Assembly (NCBI RefSeq): GCF_030052815.1
Contig: NC_079503.1
Location: forward strand, 61,422,735-61,486,734
Source of the DNA: Hevea brasiliensis
Taxonomy: Eukaryota > Streptophyta > Magnoliopsida > Malpighiales > Euphorbiaceae
Direction: 5' to 3'
DNA: 64,000 nucleotides
Part shown: one piece after another, positions 36,240-46,282 of the stretch
Layout: every line of letters starts with the position of its first letter
How positions within the stretch are numbered: position 1 is the first letter of the stretch
The notes under the pieces: model-generated
Databases searched by the model: none
The model's input: only the letters and a program-made list of their open reading frames with translations
Told to the model about the DNA's origin: nothing
Program-made: the position numbers and the translations under genes

Positions 36240-37428
36240 CTGGCTGATTCACAGTACTCTGACTTCCAGATGTACTACCCCTACCTTTACCTCCGCCTCT
36301 ACTGACTGATGGTAAACTCTTTGGGGTAGAAAATTGGGCTGATCCCTCTGGTGTAGTAAATGATCCATAAGGGCGTGGATTTATACAATCCTTAGCAAAA
36401 TGACTAGTCTCTCCATAATTAAAACATACTCCTATGGCTCTATAACATACCCCACTATGTGGTTTACCATAAGTTTCACAAAGTCAATCCGACAGCGCAT
36501 TTCTGGGTTTCTGCTGAGTTTGCTGATCCGATCAGGGTGGTTTCTATCCAGAAGATCTATCTCTACTCGATTCGCATGAGCTAGATCCTTCAAAGTGCTT
36601 TCTCTTTCCTGACCCACTATCAGGAACTTGATTAGTAGTCTTTTTAATTTTCTCTTTTTCTTCCGTACCCTTTTCAACTATTTCTTCATTCTCAATTCTT
36701 TCTAGTTCTAAGGCTTGCGATATTGGCTTTGAGAAATTCTGGTGTTGGAACCCCACAACTTGCATTCTTAGACTAGGCCTTAACCCGGCCTCAAAATGTT
36801 TAAATCTATCTCTAGGAGTGGTAAGCAGGCTTCCTGCATAATGACTTAATCGAGAGAAGTTTCTCTCATATTCTGCCACTGTTCTATTCCTTTGCTTCAG
36901 GCTTAAGAACTCCTGTAGCTTCTGGTCCACATAGGCATCTGGGACATATTTTTATCTGAACTCTCTAAGAAAGTCATCCCATGTCAGCACTGGGGGTTCC
37001 ACCAAACTATGGGGAATGATTTTCCACCAGTCATATGCATCCCCCTGTAGAAGTGAGACTGAGTATTTAAACTTCAGCTCATCGGTGCAGTGCAGCTTCC
37101 TAAAAACTCTTTCCATTCTTTCCATCCATTATTCTGTCTCTAGCGGATCCACTTTCCCCTTGAACTCAGTAGCCCCATACTTAATCAGCTTCTCGTACTG
37201 CCTAGCTGAAGGCTGTGGTTGTACTACTAGTGTTTGCAGTGGGGCTTGAGTAGGCATGTTACCAGCCATTTGTTGGAACATTATAGCCATCTGCTGAGCA
37301 AATTGAGCAGGGAATTGCGGTACTGAGGGGGCTGGTGTGGTTGATCCACTCACATTATGAAGTGCTGGGGCTTCCCTTTGCACCTCAGCTTCTATTGATT
37401 GATCGACTGAATGGTCCCCTTTTTCCAT
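36240..37428 (-). pseudogene. gag of F
   Basis: ATG at 37428-37426 (MEKGDHSVDQSIEAEVQ) is the start shared with X and E. The longest clean parts encode PAQFAQQMAIMFQQMAG... to DPLETE, and DQKLQEFLSLKQRNRTVAEY to the basic Ser/Arg linker (36544-36930). Stops follow DPLETE (about 37127), in FR-stop-KYVPDAY and after DRSSG. The zinc knuckle (36386-36427) is CFNYGETSHFAKDC: the second Cys is Tyr. The C-terminus is Gly/Ser-rich and ends near the protease. The intact core suggests this copy was coding more recently than E's. Confidence 0.87.
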
Positions 37429-37597
37429 AGTCAATTAGAGGATATTATACCTCCTGAACAAATAACATAAGGAGATTTCCTCCCATTAGTGCATATTTAT
37501 AATGTAATGTACTGTATGTATCAAACCATGACATTAAGCAATTGTACTATGAAGGAAAAATATTCAAATTACAGGTCAAAACAGAATTTAAAAACTA

Positions 37598-37609
37598 GCT
37601 CTGATACCA
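37598..37609 (-). other. Primer-binding site of F
   Basis: Minus strand TGGTATCAGAGC, identical to X and D, 8 bases inside the 5' LTR. The leader between 37429 and 37597 is non-coding. Confidence 0.85.
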
Positions 37610-37617
37610 CTAAAACA

Positions 37618-40600
37618 TGTCACACCGTACGCCTCCGTAAGATGTAACATGATCCCATAGTATACCTAATGAATTACCAGACTTTGTCTACTGATAACCT
37701 ATTAAATACACTACAAGGGATTTTAAACCTTTTCTTAATTCTTTTAACAGTGGTGAGCACTTTTGACAGTGTTAATTTTTTTTTTCTTTTAACTGAAGTG
37801 AAACCAAATAACACATATGAAGTATCAGTAATTTTTGTAAAAATTTCGGCAGAGTGCCATCTGTATTTGGAGCTAAACAGTTCTTCAAAAACCTATAAAA
37901 AGCACTTCCAATATATTTGTTCAATCCCAAACTCCAATATGGCTCAATTCAAATTAGTGTCCTCAATACAGTTCAAACTCAATTCAATATCATTTTCAGT
38001 AATTCCAAAGATAAAGTGCAAAATAAATGAGTATTTCAAAAGCTAAAATAAGAGAATTGTAATATAACATTTTAACAGGCCAAAATAATTTACAACTTTA
38101 TTTTACAATTGCTCAAGACCAAGTACCGTGTATACATATAGTTCACATATATTATAATAATATTTACAAGGAAGTGGTATACTCAATATACCCAACAAAA
38201 TCCCAAAAGTGTAGCACAAGCAGCCTACTCTGCTGCTCTGTCTGTCTATCTACCTGCGACAGCAATGAAAAAGCCATCGCTGAGTAAAATTTACTCAGTG
38301 GTGCACAATAACAATTTAAAATGCGGTATATAAAACATTTATCGACAATTCACAATTCAAATGATTCACAATTTCATGTCACAATTTTCAAAGCTCATAT
38401 AACACAAATTTGATCAAACAATTTAATAAATACAGTGTTGTCAATCAATAACACAACTTAGGTCATGACACAAACTTTTTCGAACATGCCGTGTTGTACA
38501 CCACGACAAGACAAACTCACTCCACTAATCGAAATCAATGAGGGAGGTGGCTAGTTAGCTAATGAGTACTCATCCAAACTCACCTCAGACTGGCAAGCCA
38601 GAGAGGGAGGAAAATAATCAAATATCAAACTCAACCCCATAAGTGGAGGAGGAATATAGTAAGGGACTGCCATGCCAAGTGTGAATAAAAAATAATTCCA
38701 AATCACAATATTTAAATATTTCATACAAACCACAAATCACATTTTATCTCAAAATTTCCATTTGCAAAGTAGGCAACACAATAATTTCCAAATAAAATTC
38801 CCAAAGCCAAAACAATAAAAAATTATTTATAACTCATTTCTCCAAATAAATTTTCTAGTAAAAGCAGTGAATATAAAAACTATTATGCACAGACCTCGGA
38901 TGAGTCGCCTCTTGGCCTTGACTCAATGTTCCTTATGCTCTTCAATATCCTTTTCAACTGAAACACACAATTTAAAGTGTTTCAGTACTTAGTTAAATTG
39001 TGTCTAATCATAAGGTTCCATAATTAAATTTTATTGATACTACTCCTTTCATTAGTCAACCTATAATGTTGACCTTTAATGCACACTAGGTGAATTAATA
39101 TTAATGTTACCAATATGTCACATTTTATAGTCCTCAAGTGTTGGTATATATTACCAATTTCATTTTCAAGTGTATTGCACTTTATTGCAATTTATCGGAT
39201 TTTGGTATTCTGTATTGACCTAGCCGGATGACCTCAGTTTCTGGGTTCTGGTCAAAATTACAAACTTGTAGGTCTATGTCTTAGTGAACTTTTGCTGCAA
39301 ATTTTAGGTCATTTGGAGTTTACTAGACCAAGTTATGGTCATTTTACTATTGCTGGAGAGATGGCAAACTTAGGTCATTTTTAGGTCATTTCCGATTCTG
39401 GCAGTTTTTATACCCAAACTTGTGCAAGCATTTTGACTCACTTATGATCATTTTTGGGTTTTTATGTCTTCATAAGAGTTGTAGCTCTATGTCTAAGCTA
39501 TCCATGGCATAAATTTCAGGTCATTTAGACTTGTTTTGAGTGAGTTATGGCCAAAATACTGACTGCTATTCAAATGGTTAATTTTCAGGTTTGCAAAGTC
39601 ACTAATCCGGATTTGGTCAATTCTCAAGTCACTTTTTGGACAAAATTTAGGTAGGTTTTCTTCATGAAAGTTGGCACATTTTGTGCCTAGTTTCACTTCC
39701 AATTGGCCTCATACCAATTGGAGTCACACAATTCCATTTATAGCCTAAAACACATACTACCCTTAACACATTTTTGAAGCCTTATCCATTCACACATTCA
39801 ACTAACCATACTTCATTCCCAAACCAAATTATGCATTTGTATCATACCCTAACCATTTATCACTTCATTTTATAGTCACTTTGGGTAGAATAAAATGACT
39901 TTAAATACACCAAATACAATTCTTAAATTACAAAGTCCATTTATAACAACATATACACATAATACTCCTAACCATTACACATAACTTCCATCATCAAATT
40001 ACATATTCATTCTCTACTAAATCATATACATATGCTGCCACTTTTAGTACCATAATTCAACAAACCTTTCATGAATTTAAACCCTTCCAACTTCACCATA
40101 AGGCTGCCCAAATTGTTCATATACATCAAGCTTCCCAATTTCAACATGTGATCTCACTTTACATTCACAATTCACACATATACATAAAAATCAAACTCTT
40201 ATACATTTAAGCACTCTAATTAACTTCATTACACATCAAATTCATATAAGAACAAACCACTTACCTTTCACTTCCATGGCTACCCAAAACGGTACACTTC
40301 AATAACTCATCAAACCTCAACATTTCTTCCACAAATCAACTCACCACAACACCCACACAAGCTTTAACAAAGAAAGGATGAAGAAATGGTTACTTACCTC
40401 TTATGGACTTCCTCAAATCTCCACTACATCTCTTCTTTCCTATGCCCTAAAGGCTGCCCAAGGTGTGTAGACCACTTTTAATGAAGACATTTATAGGAAT
40501 CATGGCTTGAATCATGGTAGATGAGGACTTTGCATGAAACGGCCATGGGAGAGTTTGAGAGAAACCATTTTCGGCCATGAGAGAGCTTGGTGAGGATGAT

Positions 40601-41277
40601 GAAGTGAGTGGGGAAATCTGTCCTCATTTTAAGTATTTATGTGTCCACTTAGTGCTCCACTAAACATATTTTAATTATATTATATTCTAAGATTTCAATA
40701 ATTGCAATTTTGACCTTATTTTCTCTTAAATTACATTTTATCTTTAATTCCATTTTTCATTAGATTTTCCAAATGTAATACTATTTATTTTTCATTGACA
40801 TTTAGGTCAAAAGCCAACTCTTGGTGTCAAATGACCAAAATGCCCCTATCGGGTTGTACTCCTAATTTTTCGATAACACCGATTTTTATCGATTTCTCGA
40901 TTTTTCAATTTTTCAATTTTCTTTGTACTAATTAATTAATTTTTCTTTAACATTTCTAATGTCTTTTATACTTCAATACATGTTTATTTAAGTCTTAAAA
41001 ATATTTCCTATGGTTCCCCGCGGTCCAGGGCTAGTCAACAGTCCACGCCGCTACTTCCCGGTGCGGTCACCCATCACTACGGTTTTTGGCTCATTTAACT
41101 TAGTTACATTTTCTCTCTTTTATTTTTCCTTTATTTTTCTTGTATTTTCTTCTATTGTATTTCATTATTTCATATATCCTCACTAACATTTAAGTGTAGT
41201 TCCAGGCATTCTGGCTGTCCGGACAGACACTGGTCACCGGAACAGTAGAATGTACTACCGAACATAGGGGTGTTACA
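37618..41277 (-). repeat. 5' LTR of F
   Basis: It is the pair of 31921-35578. Paired hairpins at 38256-38297 use stem GCGACAGC/GCCATCGC, fully paired in RNA with two G-U wobbles; the sister LTR differs at these positions. The U3 box at 40829-40845 is an exact match to the consensus. It ends GGTGTTACA, followed by TTAAT. Frames inside (37669-38046, 39493-39702) are shared LTR sequence, not genes. Confidence 0.92.
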
Positions 41278-41285
41278 TTAATAAT

Positions 41286-42788
41286 TGTAACGCTCTCACT
41301 TTAGATAGCCCGTATATTCTACTGTTCCAATGACTAACGTCTATTCGGATAGCCAAGATGTCTGGAGATATAAATTGATTGAATAAAGATCAAGAAAATT
41401 AAGAAAAAAATAAAAGAAGTGAAATGCCAATAGGTTAAAGGAGCCGAGGTTCCAGTGATGGGTAACCCTAATGGGAAGCGACTGTGAATATAGTTGCCAA
41501 CCCCAAACTCCTGGGGAAACCTATAAGATAAATATTTGGGACTTAATTGAAGGATTCATGAGGTTTAAATGACAATAAAATGTTAAGAAAATGCTAGGAA
41601 ATTTATGCCAATCGGTAAAGATAAAGTTTGACCTGATGAAGGGCATTTTGGTCATTTCACTTAGAGAGTTGCTTTTGACCAAATTGTTAATTAAATTAAG
41701 CGGGATTAGTGTAATAAAATATGGAGAAATTAAAATTAAAATTTAAATGAAAATGAGTAGAAAAGAAAGAAAAGAAAAGAAAAGAAATAAAAATTTAATT
41801 CCCAAATTACGACATAAGCATGATGTATGGATGACCTAATTAAAATTTATAACTAATTAAAATTTGACACACTTATATATAAGAAAATTACATTTAATTC
41901 TTCTTATCCCATTTGGCTTCATCTTCTTCTTCCTTGGAGAGTTGGCCGAACCACCATAGCTCTCTTCCTCCACCATTTTTCAAGCTTTCAAGCTTAATTT
42001 TCCCATGCTTCTCACCCTAAAACCTATACTTCCCTTCATTAAAAATTGATTCTACACCTTGAGGAAGCTATTGGCAGCCAAGAAAAAGGGGTTAATTGAA
42101 GTTCTAGTAAGGTCAAACTTGATCAATTCAAGGTTAGTGCAATATATAAACTTATTTCCTTCTTTAAGTATTGTTAGCATATTAAACTAAGTTGAAATCT
42201 CATGAAATTGAAAGAATATGATGAGTAATTGAAAGACCAAAATTTCAGCAGCTATAAGAGAAATTTGGGAATTTATGATTTTTGATTGAATTAACTTACC
42301 TAGTAGTGTTCTTGATGAGTTTGCATGTAGTAGAAGTTGAATTGCATGGTGTTGCATGAGATGTGATTTTGATAGCTAGGGTTTTAACCTAAATTTGGGG
42401 ATTTTGTGTTGTGGCTTGAAATTGAAATTGTTGAGGTTGATTATTAACTATTTGAAGTGCAATGAATGTGATTGAAGTTTGGTAGTTGGGATGAATTAAA
42501 GATTGGAAGTGCCATTTTTTGTGCAGGGAATTTTAGACCTTGAGTCCAGTGTGGTTATGTGACCATAAGTAGAGACATATTGCTCCAATTGGTGTGAGGT
42601 TAATTGAAAATTGAACCTAAGACATAATTTCACATTTTTCATGAAGAGACCCTACCCAGAAACTAAACCTAAAATGACCTAAAATTGGCTTGAGTCTGGC
42701 TAACCACTTACTGGACCTGGAAAAAATGATCATATGAACAATAAATGTTAAAATGGACATAACTCACTCTAGAAAGGTTAGAATGACT
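41286..42788 (+). repeat. LTR fragment G (related to D), plus orientation, cut by H
   Basis: It starts TGTAACGCTCTCAC and follows D's LTR start (AGCCCGTATATTCTACTGTTCC). It carries an exact U3 box (41641-41657), a TATATATAAG promoter candidate (41873-41882), one complete internal module (CCAATTGGTGTGAGG near 42585, TTTCATGAAG near 42638) and the start of the next before H begins. No coding content. Its right part must lie beyond H, outside the window. Confidence 0.72.
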
Positions 42789-43281
42789 TGATACACAGAG
42801 CCTAATTTGATTGCATCAAATTATATAGACATTTAAGGTTAACATGCATTGCATTTTGTTAGCATTTAGTATCCTTTTATGTTTATTTTTATGTGCGTTC
42901 ATTATTATTTTAGAAAACATGCTAATCCAACTCAATTCATTGATCTTTATATTTTATCAGGTGTTTTTATATGGTTCTAGAATCAAAGACGAGTTTGGAA
43001 GAGATTTAGAGGTTAAAACGTGAAGAATACAGTGCCAAAAACATTACACGGGCCGTGTAACTTGCCCCGTGTAACTTCCTGGACCTCGTGCAACCTTTTG
43101 GACAAAGAAAACTTGGAAAGAAAGAGTGGAAAAAAGTTACACAGGACAGAGGCGTGTAATACTACATGGGCCGTGTAAAGTAACCTGTCAGCAATTCTGA
43201 TGAGACTTTTCTTCGTTCCAACCCGATCCGGATGGACTCCTAATGCTTTTAGGACTCTGAAATTAAGGTTTTTACACTAGA

Positions 43282-43289
43282 TATAAATA
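43282..43289 (+). promoter_or_regulatory. TATA box in H's LTR
   Basis: TATAAATA about 490 bp into the LTR, with a G/GA-rich patch about 20 bases downstream. It is the likely core promoter of H. Confidence 0.45.
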
Positions 43290-44158
43290 GAACAAGTCAA
43301 GAATTGAGGGGGTGGGGGGGAGAGAGAATTTACATCCAAAGAGGAGTAGAATTAACATTTAAGAGTTGATTTGCACTCAAGGATGCACCTCAACTTCAAG
43401 GGAGGCAAGGGAGAAACATGATTTGCAAGATTGCTAGAAGGGATTTTCAGTTGAAGTTCCAAAAGTCCAAGGCTGCAAATCACTTTCTGGATTCTTTCAC
43501 TTTATTTTCTTCTCATGTATTCTCTTTATCTTTTTATAAACTTGATTGTAAAACTCACCATGGGTGAGTAGGTTCTTTATTCTAGGGTTAGGTTGTAGCA
43601 CTCAATTTCATTATGGATCTGGTTTGATTTTATTTGATACATTGAGTATTTTATTTTATTTTATTCAATCTCTTGTGATCTTAATGCATGCTATATGTTA
43701 GTACCCACTTAGTATTAATTACAGATATTAATTAAAGGACTGAAAGGTGAAGATTAATATTAGAAAATTAGAATTTTGAACCTAGAAAATTTGACCAAGA
43801 GATAGGCTGATGACCTTTGTGGAGTTCCAAAATTAATCAAAGATCTTAAAGGGTTTTAATTAATTTAATCACCACGAAAGTAGGGTTTATGTTAATTAAA
43901 ATACACCTTGAGTGCCTTGAGAGAGGACTTAAGATAACTCAGGACTAATTTCCATCAAAGTAATAATCTCCCATTTATTGAATGAATCAAATTGATTCTG
44001 TACTTGATTGAAGTGTGAACCCTAGCTCTAAAATGCCTTTATCTATTAGTATTTTATTTTAGTTAATTATTTAGATTTTATTTCTTTAAATTTAGATATA
44101 ATTATTATTTCTCTACAATTCGATCGTCTAGATAATTAAAATCACTATAGTTTGGTAC

Positions 44159-44163
44159 TCAAC
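44159..44163. repeat. Target-site duplication of the copia composite, left copy (TCAAC)
   Basis: TCAAC recurs at 61205-61209, exactly after the third LTR. Joining the flanks gives CTCAACACGATACTCG, a continuous H LTR. Confidence 0.93.
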
Positions 44164-46267
44164 TGTTAGTAGTATGCCCTAGAGCATATCATTTAGTATG
44201 TATCTTGTATATAATTTTATTAATAAAAGGCATTTCAACTTTTTCGTTTACATAATATATTTATGTGTAATAGAAAAGGTCCATTGATATTTTGTTAGAA
44301 ATATTATTCTTAAGTTGTTAAGAATATGAGTGACAATATTTCTAGCACGAAGTATCATAAATAGGTTCAAAATCGAGGATACTTCATAATAAGGACATGA
44401 CTTATCCAGAAAGATTGTATTCATGTTTGTTCCCAAGTTATTTATATGAGATATAAATAAGATGGAATGGTGAGTCTCATGCCATATAACAAACATGATA
44501 GGCACTTATAAATGATAAGTAGGCCGAACCAGTGACACTTATGACAAGCACATGGAGTTTACTCTTGTCAATGTTTTGTCATAAATCATATCAGTGCATA
44601 TAATCTTTAGACATGAGATAGCACAGTTATCTTGTATATAGGTAGTTTGAGTTTGATACTGCTTTCATACTTGTACTGTGTATGGGTATATGGGCATGTG
44701 TTGGCTCCTACTAGTTATATATGGAGTTAGGTGTTGATCAAGATGGAATCTGTTCCTCTAAGTAAATAGAGATAAAATCCTATGTTCATTTAATTGTTCT
44801 TGATGTTTCAAGTTCCTGGCCAGGACAGATAGATTTATTCAGAAAAGAGTTTCTGATGAGAAAATCTTTTAATCAAGAACTGGAATTAAAAGAGAACATG
44901 ATATTCATAGCAAATGGAGTTTGACATAAACCATGACTCCAGCTTGAGTTGGGATTTTGTAACAGAGAGATTCTAGTGCATGGTAACATATGATTATAGG
45001 TTCATTTAAGGTAAACCTTATTACTAATTGGGTGGCCATGGCATGCTATGCTAGGTGTTAACCATGGTCTATGAGGTTCATAAAATGATTTAGAGAAATC
45101 ATTTATGGTAAGAAAGAGTTCTGATGATATTAAGAGTTGATATCATGTCTCATTGCCAATTAGTGATGAGCCTAGTAAGTCACACACATACACAAGTTAT
45201 CACCTAATTAAATATGATTTAATTAATTAATTAAAGAGTTTAATTGATTAATTAAATAGGTTTGGTTTGCAATTAGATTGCAAAGTCCCTAGCATGACTT
45301 AAAACCAAATCTAGATTATTGGATGTATAATATAAGTTAAATTTATATTTAAAGTGTTTAAATATGAATTTAATTAATGAGAAATTAATTAATAGAGATT
45401 AATTAATTAATTTATATTTGATATAAATTAATTAGAAGAAGAAAATAATTATTTTGGGTTAAGAACTCAAAATTAAGACACAGGGGCATTTTGGTCATTT
45501 TGCAGTGTGACACGTGGCACCATGAGATGGTGACACATGGCATAACACATAAGCTTGCCAAATGTTTTTTAATCATGTAAGATGATTAAAATCAAGATTA
45601 CATAAAGGTTTGACACTTGGCACAATGTGATTGGGTCACTTAAACCTAGTGCTAATCAAAGGGTGACATGTGGCAAGGGTTTAATGTGTTAACCTAGCTA
45701 TTTAAGTGTTGTTATGAGAAAATAAAATACAACCAGCAGCCACACTCCTTTGTCACGCCACTTTGAGGGTTTTCATCTCTTCTTCTTCATCTCTTATCAA
45801 TTCAAAGAGATTAGCCATCAATTTCTTGAATTAAGAACACTAGAAATTGTTTCTAGTGTCCTGTTTACATCTTTAATCTCTTAAAAGGCAGAACTTGATT
45901 TTCTAATTAATAGAAAAAACTTTAGAAGCTATTCAAGGGCTGCCATAGGTGTTCTTGGTGTGGACAAGCTAGAGGGACAACATCCGTGTCTCAAGACGAA
46001 TCTCAAAGGCGCAGACACGCTGCAGTGCATCAAGAGGTTAGTGTAATCGTTCTTGATTTAATCTAGGGTTCTAAAATTAATCTGATTAATTTTAAAATCT
46101 TAAAAGGAAAATACAGATCCAAAAACATATTAAAAGAGTTTTAATATGTTGTTTATCATTGAAATCAAATAGACAAAAATAAATCTTGCATGATGCATGT
46201 GACCCTAGGTGAAAAATTTTGAATTTCAATGGTATAAACTTGTGTTTTTCATGCTTCCGTTCCTTCA
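44164..46267 (+). repeat. Copia LTR1
   Basis: It runs from TGTTAGTAGTATGCCC to TTCCTTCA, 2,104 bp. The U3 box GGGCATTTTGGTCATTT (45484-45500) is followed by four spaced copies of TGACACNTGGCA-type boxes (45508-45675), the first containing a G-box. It has several private differences from LTR2 and LTR3 (for example near 44238, 45975 and 46108). An 85-codon antisense open frame (44248-44505) is repeated in all three LTRs and is not convincing as a gene. Confidence 0.93.
45484..45675 (+). promoter_or_regulatory. U3 control region candidate: shared box plus four TGACACNTGGCA repeats (LTR1)
   Basis: GGGCATTTTGGTCATTT at 45484-45500, then TGACACGTGGCA (45508-45519, containing CACGTG), TGACACATGGCA (45531-45542), TGACACTTGGCA (45611-45622) and TGACATGTGGCA (45664-45675). 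ACACGTGGC is a classic abscisic-acid-response/G-box type core. That a stress-linked factor binds here is inference. The same array is in LTR2 (from 52953) and LTR3 (from 60420). Confidence 0.55.
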
Positions 46268-46269
46268 AT

Positions 46270-46282
46270 TGGTATCAGAGCC
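46270..46282 (+). other. Primer-binding site, copia interior 1
   Basis: TGGTATCAGAGCC, two bases after the LTR end: initiator tRNA-Met type. The equivalent in interior 2 is at 53741-53753. Confidence 0.88.

Larger units (their letters stand above)
31921..41277 (-). mobile_element. Element F: two-LTR Ty3/gypsy (Tekay lineage), 9,357 bp, most of pol deleted
   Basis: The plus-strand layout is 3' LTR (31921-35578), polypurine tract, 0.48 kb non-coding, protease stub, gag, primer site, 5' LTR (37618-41277), flanked by perfect TTAAT. The LTRs are 3,658 and 3,660 bp; about 78% of the element is LTR. Everything from mid-protease through integrase is missing. In one stretch of about 300 bp aligned by eye (33260-33560 against 38950-39250) I counted roughly a dozen substitutions plus a few small indels, so F is not a very recent insertion. 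Confidence 0.93.
42789..44163 (+). repeat. 5' LTR of H, first part
   Basis: It begins TGATACACAGAGCC inside G and is cut at 44163 by the copia composite (TCAAC duplication). It contains the near-palindrome TTACACGGGCCGTGTAA (43044-43060) with partial repeats to about 43195, a TATAAATA box (43282-43289), a G-rich patch (43308-43325) and a TTTTA tract (about 43651-43673). Short frames only; no gene seen. Confidence 0.72.

Noticed and set aside
37669..38046. 125-codon frame on the plus strand
   Set aside because: It matches a shorter frame at 32066-32308 in the sister LTR of F and is LTR sequence.
42789..44163. Possible endogenous pararetrovirus or DNA transposon between G and the copia array
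   Set aside because: No terminal inverted repeats, transposase or viral protein. The continuity with 61210-61322 and the tRNA-Asp primer site identify it as H's LTR.
44248..44505. 85-codon minus-strand frame present in all three copia LTRs
   Set aside because: It is conserved only because the LTRs are recent duplicates. There is no start context, domain or partner gene.
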